Positions 1 through 8,110 of a DNA stretch of 64,000 nt are shown here, piece after piece. The DNA is from Lachnospiraceae bacterium (GTDB lineage Bacteria > Bacillota > Clostridia > Lachnospirales > Lachnospiraceae). The stretch's first letter is position 1. The number at the start of each line of letters is the position of its first letter. The translations under genes and the position numbers were made by a program. The stretch spans positions 1 through 64,000 of the forward strand of contig JAFZLD010000006.1 in NCBI GenBank assembly GCA_017553505.1. Reading direction: 5' to 3'. Under the pieces are notes generated by a model, which saw nothing but the letters and a program-made list of their open reading frames with translations, was not told the DNA's origin and searched no databases.

Positions 1-135
1 CTCGTCACCATAATCCAAGCAATATCTCCCCAATATATCATCAACCTCATAAGCCAAATTTATTCCGGAATACTTCAACGTCTTCAATGTACTGATATTA
101 AAATCTTCTTCACCTATTAGAAATATCCATTTCAT
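1..135 (-). CDS. Unidentified small protein, N-terminal 45 codons only
   Basis: The frame is open from an ATG at 135 to the window edge, so the C-terminus lies outside. An AAGGGA stretch sits about 9 bases before the ATG. The visible protein begins MKWIFLIGEEDF and contains an acidic stretch followed by RYCLDYGDE. I do not recognise the family. Short, acidic, cytosolic proteins starting in this style are sometimes contact-toxin immunity proteins, but nothing in this window tests that idea. Confidence 0.5.
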   Translation of the reverse strand, partial: MKWIFLIGEEDFNISTLKTLKYSGINLAYEVDDILGRYCLDYGDE

Positions 136-235
136 ATAACATCATCCCTTGTACTATTTTCGCCTTGTCTTTTCTCCCTATACAAGCACGTCTTCTCAAT
201 TAGTCATTATATACTATTCTCAATGTGACAGTAAA

Positions 236-267
236 CAAAAAGAACGCAACCCTCTAGTCGCGTTCTT
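236..267 (-). terminator. Rho-independent terminator of the FkbH/ACP/SGNH operon
   Basis: On the minus strand an AAGAACGC arm (267-260) pairs with GCGTTCTT (247-240) and runs into TTTT. The loop contains the stop codon of the lipoprotein gene, so the hairpin closes the five-gene operon. Confidence 0.75.
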
Positions 268-655
268 CTTCCTTCATTACGTCTATTAATTCATCAATAC
301 CCGAGGACTCCGAATCCTCATCAAAGAGCTTCTCAACAGTCTCGCCGGAGATTTGTCTCGCTGTCTCGACCATCTTTTCAAACTCTTCCTCGGTTATGTT
401 CTTGCAAAACTCGTACAGACTTTTCTTGTCTTTCTCGCTTATCTCTACGTCCTTGGAATCTGTGCCCTTAATCTTCTCAAGTATCTGAACGTAGGGCTCC
501 ACAAAATCATCAATTTCTTTCTGAGTCAGGTTAATCTTGCCAAGCTCCTGCGTGTCCACCGAATGCTTGACCTCCTCCGGCGTAGGAAGTGTGCATGCCG
601 AAATTAACAGGCACATCACACAAAGCGCCATAACCCAATATCGTATTTTACCCAT
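254..655 (-). CDS. Small putative lipoprotein, last gene of the acylation-like operon
   Basis: 133 residues. The N-terminus has a hydrophobic stretch ending in a lipobox LISAC, so Cys21 should be diacylated by Lgt (gene at 55112-55930) and the protein held on the outer face of the membrane. The remainder is charged, predicted helical and very acidic at the C-terminus, with no recognised domain. The start ATG has AAAGGA ten bases upstream and lies only 14 bases after the SGNH-like gene, which places it in the same transcript. Its position suggests an accessory role in the neighbouring cell-envelope acylation system; that is inference from context. Confidence 0.7.
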   Translation of the reverse strand: MGKIRYWVMALCVMCLLISACTLPTPEEVKHSVDTQELGKINLTQKEIDDFVEPYVQILEKIKGTDSKDVEISEKDKKSLYEFCKNITEEEFEKMVETARQISGETVEKLFDEDSESSGIDELIDVMKEEERD

Positions 656-669
656 TCTTCTATAATCCT

Positions 670-1719
670 TTATTCAAAAATGCTGTCGTGGTCGAATTCC
701 CGGTACAACTTTCTGACTTTCTCAAGATGCTCAAGATAGTTATCCTTGGTCATCAGACCTTCGCCGCGCTTCATGCACTCGCAGATATAAGTGTTGATAT
801 CTTCGCTGTAATGAAGCGTATCCATGTAATTATCAAGATTGCCGGTAATATCTATCCTGTCGAAAAAAGAATACAGCTTAATATTATCAACTTCCAGAAG
901 CATCGCATACGTGAGCTCAAGCTCGTCCATTACATCTTCGTAGTTGCCGCTTCTGATAAGTGCATCCCAAAAACACACGCAGGGAGGTGTCATGAAGAGG
1001 CAGAACTCTATGTCGGGATGAGCCTTAGCGGTATCGATAATGTTCTGATTAATGTTATCGCGAATACGTTCAAAATCCTCATCCGTGAAATGAGCGGGCT
1101 CAGCAACAACGTCCTGTCTCTCGAAAGTTCTGAGAACGGCTTCCCGCCCGAAGGTCTTCATATCGTTACAGTTGGAATACTCGTCAAAGGTCATGGGACC
1201 CTTGCCCTTAATACCCCTCATCACGATATTACCTATCATTACCCACACATCTTTGTTAAAGAGGTAATCATAGTCGTTGAAGGGATTCTTATCGTAAAGA
1301 TACTGAGGGTAATTTTCATAGCCCATCTCATCTTTATCGCAGTTTATGCGGTTTGGATCGAGTCCGCGGATGACCAGCTTCAAATCATCATTGGCCGCTA
1401 TCGCAGTCCTGACAATGCTGTCCTGCTCCTTAAACGTTGCGCCGGCAAAAGGAAGCTTCACGGCCTCATATCCCCAGAGTCTCTCAACGTCCGTCGTCTT
1501 GAAATTCTGCGAAGTACTGGAGCCTGTAATTATCGCTTCGTACTTAAAATGCCTTGCAATACCGTTGTTCTGATAGCGCTCCTCGGTAAGCACATAAGGC
1601 ATACCCTTTATCGGAGCATGGTAGTGAAAGAAAGGGTCGATAATCACTATCGCCGAAGCCGCAAGTACCACGGGAATCAACAATATAATAAAAAACTTTA
1701 ATATGCTATTTTTCTTCAA
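670..1719 (-). CDS. Membrane-anchored SGNH-like protein, probable partner of the MBOAT acyltransferase
   Basis: 349 residues with one N-terminal membrane segment (about residues 8-27) and an extracytoplasmic domain. A GSSTS motif at residues 66-70 corresponds to the block-I serine of SGNH/DltD/AlgJ-type proteins, and a late D-T-L-H motif supplies the expected Asp and His. MBOAT acyltransferases commonly work with such a protein (DltB-DltD, AlgI-AlgJ, PatA-PatB), and an MBOAT gene is divergently encoded at 4320. Start is TTG at 1719 with GGGAG eight bases upstream; the VOC gene ends just before it. The acceptor (polysaccharide, teichoic acid or other) is unknown. Confidence 0.7.
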   Translation of the reverse strand: MKKNSILKFFIILLIPVVLAASAIVIIDPFFHYHAPIKGMPYVLTEERYQNNGIARHFKYEAIITGSSTSQNFKTTDVERLWGYEAVKLPFAGATFKEQDSIVRTAIAANDDLKLVIRGLDPNRINCDKDEMGYENYPQYLYDKNPFNDYDYLFNKDVWVMIGNIVMRGIKGKGPMTFDEYSNCNDMKTFGREAVLRTFERQDVVAEPAHFTDEDFERIRDNINQNIIDTAKAHPDIEFCLFMTPPCVCFWDALIRSGNYEDVMDELELTYAMLLEVDNIKLYSFFDRIDITGNLDNYMDTLHYSEDINTYICECMKRGEGLMTKDNYLEHLEKVRKLYREFDHDSIFE

Positions 1720-1722
1720 TTA

Positions 1723-2118
1723 CTATTCTCCCGCTTCCACTAACTCTATCATTCCCATAAATGGGTGCACAAGAAAGCACACCCGCTTGCCGCCCATGGC
1801 AACAGCCTCGTGGGGCTCTTCCCACATAACATAGCCGTTCTGCGACAATTCGGCAGCGCTTTTCTCGATATCATCCGTCTCATAGCAGATGTGATAAGGT
1901 GAATTGCCGATTTTCTTGAAAAGTTCTGACACTACGGAATCCTTCTCCTTGGGGGAGACAATTTCGACCACGTAGCCGTCTCTGGCCAGGAAAGTGATGT
2001 CGATACCTCTGTACTCGTCGAAAACGGTATCCTGAGTCACTTCGAAGCCCAGCTTCTCAAATTCTTTTAACGCCTTATCGTGTTTTTTTACCAGGTATCC
2101 CAGATGGTGTATTTTCAT
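1723..2118 (-). CDS. VOC (glyoxalase-fold) family protein
   Basis: 131 residues, starting MKIHHLGYLV and containing the two beta-alpha-beta-beta-beta modules of the vicinal-oxygen-chelate fold. Candidate metal ligands are His5 of the first strand, a His in SPYHICYETDD and a terminal Glu in GMIELVEAG, a pattern like methylmalonyl-CoA epimerase and small glyoxalases. It sits between the acyl carrier protein and SGNH-like genes with almost no spacing and no clear ribosome binding site, so translation is probably coupled. A role in making or repairing the acyl group (for example a hydroxyacyl thioester) would fit the context but is unproven. Confidence 0.75.
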   Translation of the reverse strand: MKIHHLGYLVKKHDKALKEFEKLGFEVTQDTVFDEYRGIDITFLARDGYVVEIVSPKEKDSVVSELFKKIGNSPYHICYETDDIEKSAAELSQNGYVMWEEPHEAVAMGGKRVCFLVHPFMGMIELVEAGE

Positions 2119-2119
2119 A

Positions 2120-2362
2120 TTACTTGGAAAGCTCCGAAATCTTGTCTACAAGCTGGCCTACGTTCTTCATGCCTACGATGTCCTTCATGGGGAACTTGAT
2201 GCCGAACTCTGCTTCGATGGTGCCGATGATGGTGATGTGCATAAGGCTGTCCCAACCGTCAACGTCGGAAGCGACGGTAGCGTCATTTACCGTGATGGAA
2301 TCGTCATCGAATAAGTCTCTGAATATCTCATTAATCTTGGCTAAAATTTCTTCTCTTGTCAT
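2120..2362 (-). CDS. Acyl carrier protein of the FkbH operon
   Basis: 80 residues. The phosphopantetheine attachment site is the Ser in the motif VDGWDSLMHI, followed by the typical acidic helix and GIKFPMKDI. I chose ATG 2362 (MTREEI) because GAGAAAGGA stands seven bases upstream; a longer frame reaching TTG 2383 has no such signal. This is a second, divergent carrier protein distinct from the housekeeping acpP at 56006-56236. It is presumably loaded by the FkbH-type protein encoded immediately upstream and could donate its acyl group to the MBOAT protein, as DltC does for DltB. Confidence 0.85.
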   Translation of the reverse strand: MTREEILAKINEIFRDLFDDDSITVNDATVASDVDGWDSLMHITIIGTIEAEFGIKFPMKDIVGMKNVGQLVDKISELSK

Positions 2363-2379
2363 AATTATTCCTTTCTCTG

Positions 2380-4158
2380 TCAAACATTTATAGCAATGTT
2401 GTGTTTCTTCTCGTTATATTTGTCTACGTCTATAGCCCACAAAGCGTTGCCGGCTTCGTCTTCCTCTTCCTTAACAAAACCGTGGAGTGCGTAGAAGTCC
2501 TTGACCATAGCGTTCTTGGCTGTGGGGTAGTAATGAGCAGTAATCCTTGTAACGCCAAGCGCTTTAAGCTTCTTCACAAGCTCGCCCATCATAGCGAATT
2601 CCATATCGCGCTTAAGTACTCTGCAGCTCATGAGCCACAAAAGAATATCCGCCGTATCGCCGTTAACCTTGGCGATAACCACGCTTACGACACCGTTGTC
2701 ACCGAACTTGTCCGCAAGCTTACCGTACAAAGTAACGTATGCGCTGTCTGCCGCCATCTTCTCAATCTCGCTCCGGGCAAGGCGCCATGTCGTAAGATTG
2801 AACTGGTTGCTCTTATTGGTAAGCTGAGCGATTCTGTCAAGATACTCCGGCACAAACGCGCCTATCTCAGCCTTCATCTCCAGGGACTTAAGGTAAGAAT
2901 CGTAGTCTTCGTACTTGGCCATCTCGTTGCTTCTGATAGCGTTCTCGCGGTACATCTTGGCACGCTCCGCATCGTCCTTGGACAAAGCAGTCACTTCAAA
3001 GAAGCCGGAACGGTCCAATATCTTAATATAATTCTCGACACCGTCCATCTCGGGAACCGCCACACCGCTTACATTGCCCGCAACAAGCCCTCTCTCGACA
3101 GGATTATCATCTACAAAAACAAAGCTTTCGGGTAAGAGTGTTAAACTCTCGGCCGTCCTCTTAAGATTCAAATCTTTATTGTCCCAGTTAGCGTAGAATG
3201 CCGCAAAATCGTCAAGCTTCAATACGCTGTCGGGTCTTTCAAAACCTTTTCTGGCCACATCGTCGTTATTCTTGGAATTAACCGCAAGGATAACTCCTAT
3301 CTCGGCGTGGCGCTTTAAGTATGACTGAAACTCGCTGTAGCCCTGAGCCATGGGTGTCTCCTGGCCGACCTCGATATTCTCGGGACCGTCATCGCCGATA
3401 ACTCCGCCCCAAAGCGTATTATCAAGGTCAAGTGACAGTGCTTTCTTGTTCTTACCGTAAATACTCTTTATGATACGCGCAACTCCGTAAGAGCACTCCG
3501 GAATGGCGCTTAACGTCATGGCGTACTTGTACATATACCAATAGGAAAGATCCGTCCACTTATTAAGGCCGTAGCAGGATGCTTCGTAATTGATATCGTG
3601 AATGTACAAATCCTTGTGCGTATACGTATATTCTGCAAACATCGCATTGATACCGTTTATAAAGTTAACGGCTCCGCCCGGATACACGCAATCGCTGTTG
3701 CCTAAAAGCCTGTACATAGGCGGCTCAAAGTTATTCTGAATTATGGCGCATCCGTACTTATCAAAAATGCTTTCCCATAACGCTTTAAACTTAAAGAAAA
3801 CATCCTCCTGCAGCTTGCGCGCCGTTTCCTTGTCATCTGCTGCCTTGGGGAATACATCGATGTTTCGCGAGGTCGTATGTATATAGATTAAGTCCGGCTT
3901 AAACTCCTTAAGCTCGGGATTCTCGAACATTCCGTCTTCAAAGTATTTATTATATTCGGACTCGTAAAAAAAAGGCTTAATGCCAAAGTTTAACAAAAAA
4001 AGTTCCAGCATATCCTTGACTGCCGACGTAGTGCTACCGCCGAGAATAGCTATTCTTTTGTCAATAAAGGGGCCGCCTTCGCTTAATAACTGCTTCTTTA
4101 ATTTGCGTCCGTTTTTAAACAGATAATCCGAATCAAAAGGATATTCCAGTTCCTTCAC
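2380..4158 (-). CDS. FkbH-type HAD-superfamily protein (acyl-loading enzyme)
   Basis: 592 residues. An N-terminal region with an LGGSTTS motif (about residue 40) precedes the HAD domain: motif I DLDNT at 244-248 followed by WGGVIGDDG, and a late VDDNPVER at 349-356. The C-terminal part is GNAT-like (ITAHYYPTAKN). This is the architecture of FkbH, which in polyketide pathways loads a glyceryl unit from 1,3-bisphosphoglycerate on to an ACP. An ACP gene follows directly. Start is GTG 4158 with AAAGGCGG upstream; the ATG seven bases earlier hits a stop at once. It is the first gene of a five-gene operon. The real acyl unit (glyceryl, lactyl or another) cannot be read from sequence. Confidence 0.85.
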   Translation of the reverse strand: MKELEYPFDSDYLFKNGRKLKKQLLSEGGPFIDKRIAILGGSTTSAVKDMLELFLLNFGIKPFFYESEYNKYFEDGMFENPELKEFKPDLIYIHTTSRNIDVFPKAADDKETARKLQEDVFFKFKALWESIFDKYGCAIIQNNFEPPMYRLLGNSDCVYPGGAVNFINGINAMFAEYTYTHKDLYIHDINYEASCYGLNKWTDLSYWYMYKYAMTLSAIPECSYGVARIIKSIYGKNKKALSLDLDNTLWGGVIGDDGPENIEVGQETPMAQGYSEFQSYLKRHAEIGVILAVNSKNNDDVARKGFERPDSVLKLDDFAAFYANWDNKDLNLKRTAESLTLLPESFVFVDDNPVERGLVAGNVSGVAVPEMDGVENYIKILDRSGFFEVTALSKDDAERAKMYRENAIRSNEMAKYEDYDSYLKSLEMKAEIGAFVPEYLDRIAQLTNKSNQFNLTTWRLARSEIEKMAADSAYVTLYGKLADKFGDNGVVSVVIAKVNGDTADILLWLMSCRVLKRDMEFAMMGELVKKLKALGVTRITAHYYPTAKNAMVKDFYALHGFVKEEEDEAGNALWAIDVDKYNEKKHNIAINV

Positions 4159-4207
4159 TCACATACCGCCTTTAATTACATACTTAGGTGCAGATTTATA
4201 CCGTTTA

Positions 4208-4236
4208 ATTATATTTTTTCATAATGTAAATTGCAA
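4208..4236 (-). promoter_or_regulatory. Promoter of the FkbH operon
   Basis: On the minus strand TTGCAA (4236-4231), 17 bases, then a perfect TATAAT (4213-4208). It is about 50 bases before the GTG start of the FkbH gene. Confidence 0.75.
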
Positions 4237-4255
4237 GTCCTCCGGGTATTATATA

Positions 4256-4283
4256 TTCACGGCTTTCTTTTTTATGTTATAAT
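4256..4283 (+). promoter_or_regulatory. Promoter of the MBOAT gene, extended -10
   Basis: TTCACG (4256-4261) and TATAAT (4278-4283) are separated by 16 bases, and TG at 4275-4276 gives an extended -10. It points away from the FkbH promoter, about 20 bases away, so the two halves of the system could be co-controlled by one regulator in this gap. Confidence 0.7.
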
Positions 4284-4319
4284 TCTATTCGAATAAATTT
4301 TGACGGTAAGGACAGCATC

Positions 4320-5798
4320 ATGCTTTTTAATTCACACATCTTTATTTTTGTATTTTTACCTTTGTGTCTGTGCGGATGGTATTTACTTAACCATTTTAAA
4401 TTCTATAAAATCGCGACGGCATTCTTAATCGGAATGTCTCTTTGGTTCTACGGATACTTTAACCCTTCGTACCTGTATATCATAATCGGCAGTATGCTCG
4501 GTAACTACTGCATCAGCTTTCTTATCGAGAAGTTCCCGGCGAAGCGTAAGCTTTTCTTTTTCATAGGGCTTATCGCCAATATCTGCCTGCTCGGATACTA
4601 CAAGTACTACGACTTTTTCGTGGAGAATATCAACGCGGTGTTTAAGTCTTCTTTTGCACTCAAGCACATTTTATTGCCGCTTGGTATAAGCTTCTTCACG
4701 CTTCAGCAGATTTCTTATCTTATCGACCGTTACTGGGAGTCTGCGCCACACTACAATATCCTTGATTACCTGGCTTATGTGGCATTCTTCCCTCAGCTTA
4801 TTGCAGGACCGATTGTGCTTCACAACGAGATTATTCCTCAGATGCAGGACCACACCCTTAGAAAGTTCAACGCCGAGTCATTCCGCGACGGCTGGATTCT
4901 TTTTATCATCGGTCTTGCCAAGAAAGTGTTGATTGCGGATTTGTTCGCTCACCCCGTCAATCTGGGCTTTCAGTGTGTCGATAACATCGATACTCCTTCG
5001 GGCTGGATTATGGCTATCTGCTATACTTTCGAACTGTACTTTGACTTCAGCGGATACTGCGATATGGCTTGCGGTCTCGGCAAGATGTTTAACTTCGAGC
5101 TGCCCATCAACTTTAAGTCCCCCTATAAGTCACACAGCGTTCCGGAGTACTGGAACCGTTGGCACTTTACGCTTACCAGATTCTTCACTTCGTATATTTA
5201 CACCCCCCTCACCATCCACGGTGTAAGAGTCAAAAAAAGAAAGCTCTACTCATATCTGACACCCATGGTAGTCTTCTTCGTGAGCGGTTTCTGGCACGGC
5301 GCCAGCTGGACTTTTGTCCTCTGGGGTATCGCTCAGGGCCTTGCGACTCTTTGGGCTCAGCGTAAGTTCTTCAAGCTTAAAAAGAACTTTATTACGTGGT
5401 TCGGCACTTTCTTTTTCATTATGATTACTCAGGTGATCTTCAGAAGTGAGACCATCTATAATATGGTACGTGTTCTTAAGGTTATGTTTGTTCCTTCCTT
5501 TAGCAGGTTCTGGCTTAATCTTGTGGGCTCGTTCAATCAGGTTACCGTCGTTAAGAAATTGATCGAAAACACTTTGTATCTGCAGGGTACGAAGCTTTAT
5601 CTCGTATACGGAATTCTGTGGCTGGCTTGCCTGTTAATCGCTGTTTTCTTGCTTATCGGTAAGAATTCCAACGAAATACTTGATGCGCAGAGAGAAAAGG
5701 GCGTTAAGGCTTCTTTTGCACTCTTCCTGGGTGTTGTGCTTGCGGCTTGTCTGATTTCCATGACCGGTGTGAGCACCTTCCTGTACTTCAATTTTTAG
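4320..5798 (+). CDS. MBOAT family O-acyltransferase (DltB/AlgI-like)
   Basis: 492 residues with many membrane segments. The MBOAT signature residues are present: PEYWNRWH at about 275-282 and the invariant catalytic His326 in VSGFWHGASW. Members of this family move an acyl group across the membrane on to an extracellular polymer. The ATG at 4320 has AAGGA nine bases upstream. It is divergent from an operon encoding a carrier protein, its probable loading enzyme and an SGNH-like protein, the complement expected for a complete carrier-protein-fed O-acylation machine. AlgI-type members acetylate alginate, but no alginate genes are nearby. Confidence 0.9.
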   Translation: MLFNSHIFIFVFLPLCLCGWYLLNHFKFYKIATAFLIGMSLWFYGYFNPSYLYIIIGSMLGNYCISFLIEKFPAKRKLFFFIGLIANICLLGYYKYYDFFVENINAVFKSSFALKHILLPLGISFFTLQQISYLIDRYWESAPHYNILDYLAYVAFFPQLIAGPIVLHNEIIPQMQDHTLRKFNAESFRDGWILFIIGLAKKVLIADLFAHPVNLGFQCVDNIDTPSGWIMAICYTFELYFDFSGYCDMACGLGKMFNFELPINFKSPYKSHSVPEYWNRWHFTLTRFFTSYIYTPLTIHGVRVKKRKLYSYLTPMVVFFVSGFWHGASWTFVLWGIAQGLATLWAQRKFFKLKKNFITWFGTFFFIMITQVIFRSETIYNMVRVLKVMFVPSFSRFWLNLVGSFNQVTVVKKLIENTLYLQGTKLYLVYGILWLACLLIAVFLLIGKNSNEILDAQREKGVKASFALFLGVVLAACLISMTGVSTFLYFNF

Positions 5799-5863
5799 CC
5801 ATTTTGTTAATCGATTGTGTGTAATATTATGTTGAAGTAGTATTCGCACAAGAGAGTGGAAAA

Positions 5864-7846
5864 ATGGCAGACTATAAGACAATCGTCGTCCTCGAGCAGG
5901 ATTTTACGGTCGACTACGTCGGCGGCGCTCTGGACGGAATCAGAGACTTTTATAAAGACAAAAATGTTAAGCTCATTATTACTCACACTATGCTTCCGGG
6001 TATCGAATATCTCGATCTCGGATATCAGTATTGGACCATGATGAGCATTCTCGACAACGAGAGCGTTGACGGGTATATTGTGCTTTCAGGCTCCTATTCG
6101 TCGAAGCTTAGCATGGACGAGCTTTGCAATTTGCTGAAGCCTTTTACCAACAAGCCTCTTGTATCTATGTCTATCCCGCTTGGTATAGACGGGGTTCTAA
6201 ACACTTCCATCAGCTGCGAATCCGGCTACATGGAAGTGGTCGACCATCTCGTCAACACGCACGGGTGTCGCAAATTCGCTTTTATTTCAGCCAATTCTAC
6301 CAAATCCGTTGAATCTGTAGCCAGACAGAATGCTTTCATGGCGGCTGTCAAAGCAACCGGTATTCACGCCGATGAAGTTTCCTTTTTTGACAGCAACTTC
6401 ACTTTCGGTGATACTCAGCGGATGATTAACGCTTATATTGCAGCGCAGGGCGGTTTCCCTTTCGACACTGTCGTTGCGGCCAATGACCGTATGGCTCTTG
6501 GTTGCATGGCGGCTCTTAGCGAGCACGGAATCAAAGTACCTGAAGACGTGAAAGTTGTGGGCTATGACAACACTCTAAGCGCCGAGACTTCCACGCCGAC
6601 GCTTTCAACTATCAGCCAGGATCTGTTCAAGCAAGGGCAGACCGTTGCCGAGCTTTTATATGCGAAATTATACGGTCGCGAGAATGAAGTGACTACCACT
6701 TCAGACGTAAAGCCTATTTACAGGCAGTCCTGCGGCTGTATCTCTCGTGATGACTCTCGCCATTACCTTTCCTTTGACGAGTCCGGCTGTCTGAAAGAAA
6801 AAATGTCGACTCTCAGCGGCACTTCCGATTTGATTTACTCTGCCGCTCAGTTCGACAGTATATATATTCTGCTTGGTGTGCTTCAGCGCGCGGGCAACTA
6901 CGAGTCCATCATCAATCAGCTCCCGACCATTCTCCCGAGTGTCAGAGATATAGAGTTCTTTGCGCTGTTTCTTTATCAGAATGTAGTCGAAGTCGAGCCT
7001 GATGAGGATTTTTCGCTTCCTTCACGAGTTTATCTTTCTTCGTACTGGAGCCGTAACGGAAAGAGCGAGATTCTGGACGAATATAATTCTTTTAACCCCA
7101 AGCGAGAGATTATGCCGTATATTGACGGTTGCGACACCGGTTGCTTTTTCATGCACCCGATATGCTATCGTAACAATCAGTACGGATACATGATGTTCAA
7201 ATTTTCGAGCAACAACTATCTGCTGTACTCGATTTATATGCGCATTATTTCAAACTTTATTTCGCAGGGTCAGGATTTCTCCGCCGAGATTCATAAAAAT
7301 GCCGAGCTTAACACCCTCAACAAAGAGCTCGAAAGCCAGAATACGGACCTGAGTCGTCAGAGTGTTACCGACGAGCTTACCGGCATTCTTAACAGGCGCG
7401 GCTTTTACGAGTACGGGAAGAGTGCGGTGGATTACTCGGTTAAGCTGGGGCGAAGCGGACTTGTTCTTTTTGCGGACATGAACGGTCTTAAGAATATCAA
7501 CGACACTTACGGCCACGATATGGGCGATGTGGCAATCAAGACTCAGGCCGAGGTGCTTAAGTTGTGCTTCCGCGGTAACGATATTGTGGGAAGAATCAGC
7601 GGTGACGAATTCGCCATTGTGGCACCCGGTATGCCACTTTCGATTGTGGGCCATTTCCGGGAGCGTATAGCCAAAGCATGCGCGGAATTATCGGCCAAGA
7701 ACGGTCTTCCTATCACTATATCCTTAAGCATTGGCGCAGTTGAGTATTCGGATTGGGAATGCGACCTTGAGAAGCTTGTATCCATGGCTGACGAGGCCCA
7801 GTATGTAGAGAAGCGCCTGTTCCACAAGAACGAGTGCAGGCAGTAG
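5864..7846 (+). CDS. Cytosolic LacI-type sensor domain fused to a diguanylate cyclase (GGDEF)
   Basis: 660 residues without signal peptide or membrane segment. Residues 1-290 resemble the sugar-binding core of LacI/PurR-type proteins (VVAANDRMALG, VPEDVKVVGYDN) but have no HTH. A middle domain (about 300-470) and short coiled coil (475-500) lead to a GGDEF domain. The active-site signature reads SGDEF (579-583) in RISGDEF, a functional variant, and an inhibitory I-site RGND lies five residues before RISGD's end at 570-573. The design implies that a cytoplasmic small molecule, probably a sugar, tunes cyclic-di-GMP synthesis. Start ATG with GAGAGTGG upstream. It ends in a hairpin that also carries the -35 box of the SRP RNA gene. 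Confidence 0.85.
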   Translation: MADYKTIVVLEQDFTVDYVGGALDGIRDFYKDKNVKLIITHTMLPGIEYLDLGYQYWTMMSILDNESVDGYIVLSGSYSSKLSMDELCNLLKPFTNKPLVSMSIPLGIDGVLNTSISCESGYMEVVDHLVNTHGCRKFAFISANSTKSVESVARQNAFMAAVKATGIHADEVSFFDSNFTFGDTQRMINAYIAAQGGFPFDTVVAANDRMALGCMAALSEHGIKVPEDVKVVGYDNTLSAETSTPTLSTISQDLFKQGQTVAELLYAKLYGRENEVTTTSDVKPIYRQSCGCISRDDSRHYLSFDESGCLKEKMSTLSGTSDLIYSAAQFDSIYILLGVLQRAGNYESIINQLPTILPSVRDIEFFALFLYQNVVEVEPDEDFSLPSRVYLSSYWSRNGKSEILDEYNSFNPKREIMPYIDGCDTGCFFMHPICYRNNQYGYMMFKFSSNNYLLYSIYMRIISNFISQGQDFSAEIHKNAELNTLNKELESQNTDLSRQSVTDELTGILNRRGFYEYGKSAVDYSVKLGRSGLVLFADMNGLKNINDTYGHDMGDVAIKTQAEVLKLCFRGNDIVGRISGDEFAIVAPGMPLSIVGHFRERIAKACAELSAKNGLPITISLSIGAVEYSDWECDLEKLVSMADEAQYVEKRLFHKNECRQ

Positions 7847-7867
7847 ATAAGAGGCAAAAATGTAACA

Positions 7868-7908
7868 GGGAGAAAAGTCTTTTTACCGATTGACTTTTCT
7901 CCCTTTAT
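7868..7908 (+). terminator. Terminator of the GGDEF gene, overlapping the SRP RNA promoter
   Basis: GGGAGAAAAGTC (7868-7879) pairs perfectly with GACTTTTCTCCC (7892-7903), followed by TTTAT. The 3' arm contains the TTGACT of the next promoter. Confidence 0.85.
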
Positions 7909-7918
7909 CTATTATCAT
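7890..7918 (+). promoter_or_regulatory. ffs: Promoter of the SRP RNA gene
   Basis: TTGACT (7890-7895), 17 bases, TATCAT (7913-7918). Transcription should begin near 7925. The -35 box is inside the terminator stem of the gene upstream. Confidence 0.75.
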
Positions 7919-7924
7919 AACAAG

Positions 7925-8109
7925 GCAACATTGGATACCGTATCTTCACGGTCGCCATGTGTCGCTTATGAACATTTCGGTCTCGCGCAATGGAAATCCA
8001 CGAACCGTGTCAGGTCGGGAACGAAGCAGCACTAAGAGGAATCTTCCATGTGCCGCGAGGAAACCGGAGTGTTCGCGGCACTGACGGCTATGTGGATACG
8101 GTATTTTTG
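7925..8109 (+). ncRNA. ffs: Signal recognition particle RNA (4.5S/scRNA-like)
   Basis: The conserved domain IV is unmistakable: GTCAGGTC, a GGAA tetraloop closed by G-C (8016-8021), then GAAGCAGC. The terminal helix is also visible: ACCGTATC at 7937-7944 is exactly complementary to GATACGGT at 8095-8102, and a T-run follows at 8104-8108. At roughly 180 bases it sits between the short E. coli form and the Bacillus form of about 270 bases, so an Alu-like domain may be reduced. The 5' end is set from the promoter and is uncertain by several bases. Confidence 0.9.
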
Positions 8110-8110
8110 T

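Noticed and set aside
688-1701. 337-codon open frame opposite the SGNH-like gene
   Set aside because: Antisense shadow of a confident gene; composition is not protein-like and no start signal exists.
8048-8110. Longer start (ATG 8048) for the PflX-like gene with AGAGGA before it
   Set aside because: It lies inside the SRP RNA, and the added residues do not resemble the family; the purine-rich stretch belongs to the RNA.
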